From an uncultured Collinsella sp. (GTDB lineage Bacteria > Actinomycetota > Coriobacteriia > Coriobacteriales > Coriobacteriaceae), in assembly GCA_900556515.1 (NCBI GenBank), contig USPH01000052.1:1-7922 (forward strand): DNA of 7,922 bases, read 5' to 3'. A program made the translations under genes and the position numbers. Every line of letters starts with the position of its first letter. Within the stretch, counting starts at the first letter, position 1. The notes beneath the pieces are model-generated. The model was not told where the DNA came from. It saw only the letters and a program-made list of their open reading frames with translations, and ran no database searches. Below are positions 1 to 7,872 of the stretch, one piece after another.

Positions 1-39
1 CGCATGTCTCGTGGGCTCGGAGATGTGTATAAGAGACAG
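1..39 (+). other. Nextera (Tn5) sequencing adapter, left end
   Basis: This is not genomic sequence. Positions 21-39 are the 19-base Tn5 mosaic end AGATGTGTATAAGAGACAG. Positions 6-20 (GTCTCGTGGGCTCGG) are the rest of the Nextera read-2 adapter. Positions 1-5 (CGCAT) are the end of an i7 index, matching the fuller copy of the index at the right end. The genomic insert begins at position 40. An apparent plus-strand reading frame from position 4 that starts MSRGLGDVYKRQ is translated adapter, a well-known artefact in metagenomic protein sets. Confidence 0.98.
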
Positions 40-1037
40 ATCGCGACCGAGCCATGCTCATGCTTGGACAGCGAGGCAGCGGCAAGACGGTTCTTCTGTG
101 GGAACTTGCCGACCGCGCACGCAAGCTCGGCTTTGTTGTCGCCACGCCCACCGTGGCCTCCGAGGATATGCTCGAGCGCATTGTTGAGAAAATCCAGGAA
201 GCAGGCGAGCCGTACGTCAATAAACGCCGCCTTCCCAAACTCACGAGCGGCAGTCTAAGTGTTTTTGGGTTCTCGGCAGGCCTCGAGTTCACACGAGACG
301 TGCAGGAGACCAAGAGCTTTCAGTTCAAACTCACACAGCTCGCGCGCAAACTGACCGAGCAGGGACACGGCACCCTCATCCTCATCGACGAGCTCCAAGC
401 AAATTCACCCGAGATCAGACAGCTCGTCACCGCCTATCAAGAGCTCGTCGGCGAGGGACTCAACGTCGCGCTCGTCATGGCGGGCCTCCCGGGAGCAGTC
501 TCCGCGACACTCAACGACCGCGTACTGACATTTCTCAACCGCGCATGCAAAGTCACGCTCGAACCGCTTTCAGTCGGAGATGTCGATGCATATTATCAAC
601 GGGCTTTCGAAGAGCTCAACCTTGATATTCCAGGCGATCTTCGCCTCCGTGCCGCTCGTGCAACCCAAGGTTCGCCCTATATGCTGCAGCTCATCGGCTA
701 CAACATCGCCAATCGCTGCGAGGCCGGAAAACGCGTAACGCCAGAGCAAGTCGACGGAGCTATCGAAGCGTCAAAGGCCGATTTCGAAAACGATGTTTGT
801 GAAACGACGCTCGCCGCGCTATCGGACCAAGACGTCGCGTTTCTCGACGCAATGATTGATGACGAAGACGCCGTTTCGCGCATTTCCGATGTTGCGAAGC
901 GCATGTCAGTCACACCCGACTATGCGCAAAAGTATCGCCGACGCCTCATCGACGCCGGCGTTATCGAACAGGCACGCCGCGGTTACGTACGTTTCGCTGT
1001 TCCATATATGGCTGACTATCTGCGCAGCCAGCTCTAG
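40..1037 (+). CDS. AAA-type ATPase with C-terminal winged-helix-like region, 5'-truncated
   Basis: The frame is open from the adapter junction, and the residues just before the first ATG (R-D-R-A at 42-53) read as the normal lead-in to a P-loop, so the true start lies outside the insert. Numbering from Met at 54: Walker A GQRGSGKT at residues 5-12, Walker B LILIDE at 108-113, and a sensor-1-like strand NVALVMAGLPG at 137-147. A helical lid follows to about 245. Residues 255-327 look like a winged helix (helices around 276-304, then a wing VIEQARRGYVRFAVPYM). The architecture resembles the archaeal-type/Orc1-Cdc6-like or STAND ATPases that sit in accessory regions of actinobacterial genomes; some family members bind DNA or act as nucleotide switches. 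Substrate and role are unknown. It is convergent with the DUF4867 gene and separated from it by a repeat array. It has no visible partner here, since upstream DNA is missing. Confidence 0.85.
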
Positions 1038-1041
1038 GCAG

Positions 1042-1074
1042 CCACCACAATGGGGACAGGCACCTTTGTGGTGG
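1042..1074. repeat. Hairpin with GGGGACAGGCACC loop, REP-like
   Basis: A perfect 9-bp inverted repeat, CCACCACAA (1042-1050) and TTGTGGTGG (1066-1074), encloses a 15-base loop containing GGGGACAGGCACC. It starts four bases after the ATPase stop codon. The loop resembles the core of REP-type palindromes that I recall beside RAYT (Y1 transposase) genes in several phyla; no such transposase is in this window. There is no T-run after it, so it is a poor intrinsic terminator, although it could stabilise the 3' end of the ATPase mRNA. Confidence 0.6.
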
Positions 1075-1088
1075 ATTGGACCCGGTTT

Positions 1089-1226
1089 GTCTCGACCTGT
1101 AACAGCTAGGCCGTCAAAATCGGGCTTGGTGTTACAGATCGAGATTTTTCGGGCGGCCCTCTACGGTATGTCTCGATCTGTAACAGGTAGAGACAATTTA
1201 GCCCGCTAGATGTTACAGATCGAGAC
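1089..1226. repeat. Four alternating copies of a 16-bp motif in two 81-bp units
   Basis: The motif GTCTCGATCTGTAACA occurs on the plus strand at 1089-1104 (one change, C for T) and at 1170-1185 (exact). It occurs on the minus strand at 1130-1145 (one change at the last base) and at 1211-1226 (exact). Plus copies start 81 bases apart and so do minus copies. The inner gaps are 25, 24 and 25 bases, so the sites recur about every 41 bases with orientation flipping each time. Each pair could form a 16-bp stem with a 25-base loop. The loops differ in sequence while the arms are conserved. It lies between two convergent genes. It may be a palindromic (BIME-like) repeat element or an array of protein-binding sites. 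Confidence 0.8.
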
Positions 1227-1234
1227 GAAAGGTT

Positions 1235-1879
1235 CTAGTCCACGGTGATGTCGAGGTTCTTACCGATGAGGCCTACGTAGCCGCCCTCGGCAGCCTTGGG
1301 GCTGTCAGCATGGCAGAGAACCCACTTGTCGGCCTTCCAGTAGCAGTAGCTGTCACCAGCGGCAGGCATGTCGGCTGCAGCCTCGGGGCGCGGGCCGTTG
1401 GTGCCAGCGGGAAGCGCCACCATCACCTGGAAGCCGCCGTCGTCGACCATGCAGGGCGTGTAGTGAAGCGTGGTGTTGAAAACCTCAACAAGCGTGCCGG
1501 CCGGCACGCGGAACGCCTTGACGCACGCGGTATCGAGCTTGCCGTCCTCGATCTCCCAGCGATGCGCCACGAGCAGGATAAAGTCGCGGGCGCCCAGGTT
1601 GAACTCGCTCGCGCGGTGGTACTCCAGGCAGTTGAGACGCGTGTTGTGGCCGTTGCACCAGCCCAGCTGGAAGGGACGACCGCCAAACATGAGAAAGCCC
1701 AGCTTATCGGCATCCATGACACCCTCGAGCTCGGGCGCGGAGGCCACATACTTGCTGCCCTCGGGGATGGGCGTGGAGGCAAGTGCCTCGAGCACGGGCG
1801 ACGTAAGCTCGGACGGAACGTTATCCCAAACGTTGCCATAGGACTTGAACTCGGGATCAGAGACAGAGTAGATATGCAT
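1235..1879 (-). CDS. DUF4867 family protein, cupin-like
   Basis: The 214-residue protein beginning MHIYSVSDPEFKSYG resembles the DUF4867 family (recognised from memory). The start at 1879 is chosen because AGGAGC lies 6 bases upstream; the frame stays open further upstream but runs back into the luxS terminator. The fold looks like a beta-rich cupin. A stretch with H78, E86 and H88 (GHNTRLNCLEYH, 77-88), followed by PAGT at 126-129 and H139, is the sort of spacing seen in metal-binding cupins such as the sugar-isomerase KduI group. No enzyme activity is established for this family as far as I know, so none is assigned. It follows luxS on the same strand but is separated from it by a strong terminator, so it is probably transcribed alone. 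No signal peptide or membrane segment is seen, so it is likely cytoplasmic. Confidence 0.85.
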   Translation of the reverse strand: MHIYSVSDPEFKSYGNVWDNVPSELTSPVLEALASTPIPEGSKYVASAPELEGVMDADKLGFLMFGGRPFQLGWCNGHNTRLNCLEYHRASEFNLGARDFILLVAHRWEIEDGKLDTACVKAFRVPAGTLVEVFNTTLHYTPCMVDDGGFQVMVALPAGTNGPRPEAAADMPAAGDSYCYWKADKWVLCHADSPKAAEGGYVGLIGKNLDITVD

Positions 1880-1914
1880 GTTCGCTCCTGTTCGTTTGTG
1901 TGACAGTATGAACA

Positions 1915-1934
1915 TTCTAGAACAATCTTGTTCT
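1915..1934 (-). promoter_or_regulatory. Palindromes upstream of the DUF4867 gene, candidate operator
   Basis: AGAACAA and TTGTTCT (1919-1925 and 1928-1934) form a 7-bp dyad with a 2-base centre, and the self-complementary TTCTAGAA (1915-1922) overlaps it. Both lie 35-55 bases before the start codon, where a repressor would cover a promoter. On the minus strand TAGAAT (1916-1921) could be a -10 box, but no good -35 box was found at 16-18 bases, so the promoter itself is not resolved. Confidence 0.4.
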
Positions 1935-1952
1935 GTTTTGAGCGCTCGGCAT

Positions 1953-1984
1953 AAAAAAGCGCTCCGCAAAGAGCGGGAGCGCTT
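1953..1984 (-). terminator. Intrinsic terminator of luxS
   Basis: Read on the minus strand, AAGCGCTCC (1984-1976) pairs with GGAGCGCTT (1965-1957) in a 9-bp GC-rich stem with a 10-base loop. A run of six T follows and overlaps the end of the stem (1958-1953). It begins about 30 bases after the luxS stop codon and separates luxS from the DUF4867 gene. Confidence 0.85.
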
Positions 1985-2014
1985 CTGGCACAAACGTTAT
2001 TCCTGCAAGCAGCC

Positions 2015-2503
2015 TTACGCCTGCTGATAGTGCAGGTGTTTCCCGTCGATATCGGCCAGGTCGCGATCGAGGTAGCGGCGCGCGAGCCAGTTTGCCATGG
2101 GAAGGTTCTGGTCCAGGTAGTTGCCGCACTCCTCGGGAGCGGCACCGGGGACATCGCCCTCAAAGTCGGCGACGAACTCAAAGAGCTCGCGCACGAGCGG
2201 CAGGATCTCCTCGCTCGTCACCTCGCCAAACACGACCAGGTAAAAGCCCGTGCGGCAGCCCATGGGGCCAAAGTAAACGATACGGCTCGACCACTCGGCA
2301 TGATTGCGAAGGAAGGTCGCACCCAGGTGCTCGATGGTGTGGCACTCAGCCGTGTTCATGACCGGCTCTTTATTGGGCGTGGTCAGACGCAGGTCAAAGG
2401 TGGTGACGGCAGCGCCGGTCGCCGGATCGCGGTCGATGCGGCTCACATACACGCCGGGCTCAAGCAGCAGATGGTCAACGGAAAAACTCGCGATGCGCTC
2501 CAT
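2015..2503 (-). CDS. luxS: S-ribosylhomocysteine lyase LuxS
   Basis: LuxS splits S-ribosylhomocysteine into homocysteine and DPD, the precursor of autoinducer-2, as part of the activated methyl cycle in the cytosol. The protein has 162 residues, close to the usual family length. The metal site is complete: H55 and H59 in HTIEH (55-59) and C126 in EECGNY. The catalytic cysteine is C83 in GPMGCRTGFY (79-88). The general base E58 is in HTIEH. The start at 2503 has AGAGGA about 7 bases upstream. The gene is flanked by its own terminator on the 3' side and by a palindrome that encloses a likely promoter on the 5' side, so it looks monocistronic. The nucleosidase gene (pfs/mtn), which makes its substrate, is not in the window. 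Confidence 0.97.
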   Translation of the reverse strand: MERIASFSVDHLLLEPGVYVSRIDRDPATGAAVTTFDLRLTTPNKEPVMNTAECHTIEHLGATFLRNHAEWSSRIVYFGPMGCRTGFYLVVFGEVTSEEILPLVRELFEFVADFEGDVPGAAPEECGNYLDQNLPMANWLARRYLDRDLADIDGKHLHYQQA

Positions 2504-2524
2504 GGCAGGTCCTCTCGATAGTCA

Positions 2525-2599
2525 ATTTGGGACGGGGCTCTTTTAGCTGGTTTGAATGGTCGCACCAATCATACCAGTCAAAAAAGCCCCGTCCCAAAT
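2525..2599. repeat. 15-bp perfect inverted repeat in the luxS upstream region
   Basis: ATTTGGGACGGGGCT (2525-2539) is matched perfectly by AGCCCCGTCCCAAAT (2585-2599). Inside it are nested arms, CTGGT (2547-2551) with ACCAG (2573-2577) and TGGT (2557-2560) with ACCA (2564-2567), so the whole 75-base segment can fold into one long hairpin. The core GGGACGGGG recurs in the neighbouring palindrome at 2609-2643, which gives four copies in alternating orientation. It lies only 21 bases from the luxS start codon. Confidence 0.8.
2568..2597 (-). promoter_or_regulatory. Likely luxS promoter with extended -10, inside the palindrome
   Basis: On the minus strand TATGAT (2573-2568) is preceded by TGG, which makes an extended -10 element. 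TTGGGA (2597-2592) lies 18 bases upstream as a 4-of-6 match to the -35 consensus. Transcription would begin near 2561, about 58 bases before the luxS start codon. The -35 box falls within the right arm of the 15-bp inverted repeat. Confidence 0.4.
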
Positions 2600-2608
2600 G
2601 AGCTACCC

Positions 2609-2643
2609 GGGACGGGGATCAATGAGTTTTAAATCCCCGTCCC
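2609..2643. repeat. Second GGGACGGGG palindrome, possible bidirectional stem-loop
   Basis: GGGACGGGGAT (2609-2619) and ATCCCCGTCCC (2633-2643) are perfect 11-bp arms around a 13-base AT-rich loop. The plus strand continues with AGAAAAA and the minus strand with GGGTAGC, so neither side has a true T-run. A weaker 6-bp stem, TTCTAG (2654-2659) with CTAGAA (2665-2670), followed by TGATTTTT on the minus strand, is the better candidate for ending LacI-gene transcription. Confidence 0.65.
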
Positions 2644-2705
2644 AGAAAAATCATTCTAGGTAATCTAGAAGGACTTTTCCGCTCTGGGGTCTGGCGCCGT
2701 TCCGA

Positions 2706-3716
2706 CTAGATCTCGCGCACGCTTTGGCGCTCGACAAAATAGGTCGATACGGCCGTCTTGCAGGTATAGCTCTTGGGATTGCGGATGTTGCCCACCAGGC
2801 GGCGCACCGCGATCTCGCCCACCTCGTGCTTGGGAACGTGCACCGTGGTGAGCGGCGGGTCGGAAAAGGCGCCCAACGACAGGTCGTCAAAGCCGATGAT
2901 CGAGACATCCTCGGGCACGCGAATACCGTGCTCGTTGAGCGCGCGCATGGCACCCACGGCGAGCACGTCGTTTTCGGCAAAGAAAGCCGTCGGCAGGTCG
3001 TCGTGCGAGACGCTGTCGAGCCACGCGCCCATATCGCGATAAGCGCCCTCGAGCGTGGTGCCCAGCGTGACACGCCATGCCGGATTGGCCTCGAGGCCCG
3101 CATCCTCAAGCGCTTGGCGATAGCCGCGCTCGCGGTCCTTAAAGTTGCGGATGCGAAGGTCGCCCGCCAGATAGCCGATTTGCTTGTGACCTTTCTCGAT
3201 AAGGTAGTCCACGGCGCGCAGTACCGAATCGGTGTTGGCAATGACCACGGCATCAAAGTATTGACGATCGCTCCAGCCGTCGAGCACGATCAGGTGGGCG
3301 GCGGCGTTGGCGAACAGGGCGTAGTCCTCCTCGCCCAGCTCGGTACCCATCAGCACGATAGCGGCGGACGGATCGGCGATCAGGCCCTCGACCTGCGGGC
3401 GCACAGCGTCAAGATCGCTAAAGTCGAGCGTGACAAAGCTCGTGCTCATGCCGTGGCGACGCGCCTGGCGCTCCACGCCCTCGATGACCGCGGGATGGAA
3501 GGTGCTCTCGTCCAGGATGGCGGCCGTCTTGCGCGCAAGCACAAACTGGATGCTCTCGAGCTGCGTCGACTGCTGGTAGCCGAGCGACTGCGCACACTCC
3601 AGGATGACCTTGGCGGTCTCCTCGCTCACGCTGCGCTTGCGGTTGAGCGCGTTGGACACGGTTGCGGGCGAAAAGCCGGTAATGCGGCTGATCTCGCGGA
3701 CGCTTGCTTTAGCCAT
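2706..3716 (-). CDS. LacI-family transcriptional regulator
   Basis: The 336-residue protein has an N-terminal helix-turn-helix (VREISRITGFSPATVSNALN, 6-25) and a periplasmic-binding-protein-like effector domain from about residue 60 to the end, as in LacI/PurR. Start at 3716 is chosen because AGGGGGAACG directly precedes it and MAKASVREI is a typical family opening; upstream in-frame codons lack such a site. The hinge after the DNA-binding domain (GYQQSTQLESIQFVLARKT, 46-64) lacks the usual AxxL minor-groove helix motif, which is unusual. The ligand cannot be read from sequence. The gene lies downstream of the beta-glucosidase gene on the same strand, so a role in sugar control is plausible, but the operon already has its own LicT-type regulator. 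Confidence 0.92.
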   Translation of the reverse strand: MAKASVREISRITGFSPATVSNALNRKRSVSEETAKVILECAQSLGYQQSTQLESIQFVLARKTAAILDESTFHPAVIEGVERQARRHGMSTSFVTLDFSDLDAVRPQVEGLIADPSAAIVLMGTELGEEDYALFANAAAHLIVLDGWSDRQYFDAVVIANTDSVLRAVDYLIEKGHKQIGYLAGDLRIRNFKDRERGYRQALEDAGLEANPAWRVTLGTTLEGAYRDMGAWLDSVSHDDLPTAFFAENDVLAVGAMRALNEHGIRVPEDVSIIGFDDLSLGAFSDPPLTTVHVPKHEVGEIAVRRLVGNIRNPKSYTCKTAVSTYFVERQSVREI

Positions 3717-3799
3717 CGTTCCCCCTAGCATCGGTCGCGGCCGAGCATCGTGGCTTGACCGCCCCGTGGCTCGGCAACTAAACGACCGCAAATTCAATC

Positions 3800-3845
3800 T
3801 AAACAGAAGAGTAAATGTTTATTAGCTAGTTTAGCCTGTTGTCAA
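3800..3845 (-). promoter_or_regulatory. Promoter of the LacI-family gene with overlapping dyad
   Basis: On the minus strand a perfect -35 box TTGACA (3845-3840) is followed 17 bases later by ATAAAC (3822-3817), a weak -10 box; nearby AT-rich alternatives exist. TAAACA (3800-3805) and TGTTTA (3816-3821) form a 6-bp dyad overlapping the -10 region. CTAAAC (3799-3804) with GTTTAG (3829-3834) forms a wider one. These are candidate autoregulatory operators. The start codon lies about 95 bases downstream. Confidence 0.5.
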
Positions 3846-3898
3846 GCAAAGTGGCGCGACTATTCCCCCAACGGGCGCATTTGTCCATCTTAACGTTA

Positions 3899-6912
<3,014 letters not shown>

Positions 6913-6920
6913 CATTGGCT

Positions 6921-6960
6921 CCTTTGCACAATCTTGGCTTACTGTTCGAATCGGCAAAGG
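6921..6960 (-). promoter_or_regulatory. Stem able to hide the permease ribosome binding site
   Basis: In the transcript CCTTTGC (6960-6954) can pair over seven bases with GCAAAGG (6927-6921), which contains most of the permease Shine-Dalgarno AAAGGAG. The first two C of this segment are also the last two bases of the RAT, so RAT formation would weaken the stem. The enclosed 26 bases contain no U-run. The pairing is seen in the sequence; the switching role is inference. Confidence 0.45.
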
Positions 6961-6991
6961 TCATGCCCCGAATGGCTACGGGTTACAATCC
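6959..6991 (-). promoter_or_regulatory. RAT (ribonucleic antiterminator) site for the LicT-like protein
   Basis: The 33-base element begins GGATTGTAACCCG (6991-6979), has an 8-base loop, and ends CGGGGCATGACC (6970-6959). It matches the family layout GGATTGTTAC...GGCAAAACC. GG pairs with CC at the base, then comes an internal loop with A3. G6 pairs with C27, AA opposes G, and the upper stem is CCCG/CGGG. The two departures are TG in place of AA in the 3' strand. Its first bases are the last two sense codons and the stop codon of licT, so the stop TAA lies inside the RNA-binding site. Confidence 0.8.
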
Positions 6992-7822
6992 TTTTTTGGA
7001 GATGATCCGGTTGAGATGGATCATCAGATAGAGTTCCTCCTCCTCGGAGAGCGTGGCGTCCCACGTTTCACGACAATAGGAACCGATATGCTTCACGCAC
7101 TCTGCCAACTGCGGAAACTCCTCACGAAAGTTCTTGTACATCTGCATGTTGGCGCTGTTCAGCGACTCGCCGGCTTGAATGCACTTGAACAGGTACCGCA
7201 GATGCGTGGCATAGCGAGTGAAATCGTAGGAATCGCGGTCAACGATGATGCGAAAATCACTCTCGACGATCTCAGTGACATCTTCTAGCATATCGTCAAA
7301 CTGCTTGGTGGGTTTGCTCGCGGTCTCGATGGCCTGAACAACCCGCGCATTGACGAGATTCATGGCAATGCTGGCAATCTCTTCTTTGGGAAGTCGTTCA
7401 CCAAGCTCCTTTTCGAGCCTCATAACGATAAACTGCGCCGCTTTGTATTCCTTAGGATATGTCTCGCGCACTTCATAGGCGAGAGGCATCGCAATACGAA
7501 AACCCTTTTGCGCGCGCTCCACCGCAAATGACAGGTGATCGGCCATGAACAATGTCGCCTTGGTCGACAGATCATAGGGCAGCTCGTTGGCGACGATGTC
7601 CATCACCTTGGCCGTGAACATCACGATCTCAGAAGGAAGGTCGCGCATGACGTCCTGCCCTTTGGGGTCGATGTCATAAAACGTATGCTCAATCTTAGAG
7701 AGCGGCAGCTCGCGGGGAAATTCTCCCCCAAACCCGACGCCCCTGCCCATGGCGATCACGTCGCGCCCCTGCCCGTCGCGGCAAAGAACGGCATTGTTGT
7801 TGAGCTTTTTAATCGCAAGCAT
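6983..7822 (-). CDS. licT: BglG/LicT-family transcriptional antiterminator
   Basis: This regulator binds RAT RNA to stop a terminator from forming when its PTS substrate is present. The 279 residues divide into a CAT RNA-binding domain (1-56), PRD1 (about 65-170) and PRD2 (about 171-279). RNA-contact residues known from LicT are present: N10, G26, R27 and F31. Of the four regulatory histidines, H96 (MADH), H207 (YATH) and H269 (LMIH) are present. The second PRD1 histidine is replaced by N155 in SIAMNLVNA. Start at 7822 has a near-perfect AAAGGAGG seven bases upstream. It is the first gene of the operon and its 3' end is built into the RAT for the next gene. EII-dependent phosphorylation of PRD1 would inactivate it without substrate; HPr-dependent phosphorylation of PRD2 would activate it. 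Confidence 0.95.
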   Translation of the reverse strand: MLAIKKLNNNAVLCRDGQGRDVIAMGRGVGFGGEFPRELPLSKIEHTFYDIDPKGQDVMRDLPSEIVMFTAKVMDIVANELPYDLSTKATLFMADHLSFAVERAQKGFRIAMPLAYEVRETYPKEYKAAQFIVMRLEKELGERLPKEEIASIAMNLVNARVVQAIETASKPTKQFDDMLEDVTEIVESDFRIIVDRDSYDFTRYATHLRYLFKCIQAGESLNSANMQMYKNFREEFPQLAECVKHIGSYCRETWDATLSEEEELYLMIHLNRIISKKGL

Positions 7823-7847
7823 TATTGAACCTCCTTTCGGAATTATC

Positions 7848-7872
7848 AAAAAGAAAAGGCATGACTGCAAAT
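7848..7872 (-). terminator. 3' half of a leader terminator upstream of licT, cut by the insert end
   Basis: On the minus strand the insert starts ATTTGCAGTCATGCC (7872-7858) and continues with TTTTCTTTTT (7857-7848), the form of a terminator's descending arm and U-tract, ahead of the licT ribosome site. GTCATGCC (7865-7858) is the exact complement of GGCATGAC, the 3' strand of the RAT before the permease gene. This fits the usual RAT-terminator overlap, with the RAT and the 5' arm lost beyond the insert end. Confidence 0.5.

Noticed and set aside
4..258. Plus-strand open frame beginning MSRGLGDVYKRQ
   Set aside because: Its start is translated Nextera adapter and the remainder is out of frame with the ATPase P-loop.
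1089..1226. CRISPR array
   Set aside because: The repeats are only 16 bp, alternate in orientation and number four, with no cas genes nearby.
1423..2181. Minus-strand frame overlapping both luxS and the DUF4867 gene
   Set aside because: It is rich in Ser, Arg and Pro as expected of an out-of-frame reading, and it crosses the luxS terminator.
2525..2643. SAM/SAH-type riboswitch ahead of luxS
   Set aside because: The palindromes show no conserved riboswitch core that I can recognise, and the likely promoter lies inside the structure rather than upstream of it.
2724..3728. Long plus-strand open frame opposite the LacI-family gene
   Set aside because: It is an antisense shadow of GC-rich coding sequence, with low-complexity composition, no recognisable domain and no fitting ribosome site; the minus-strand gene has clear family motifs.
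3846..3898. Terminator after the glucosidase gene
   Set aside because: No stem with a T-run could be found in this stretch on the minus strand.
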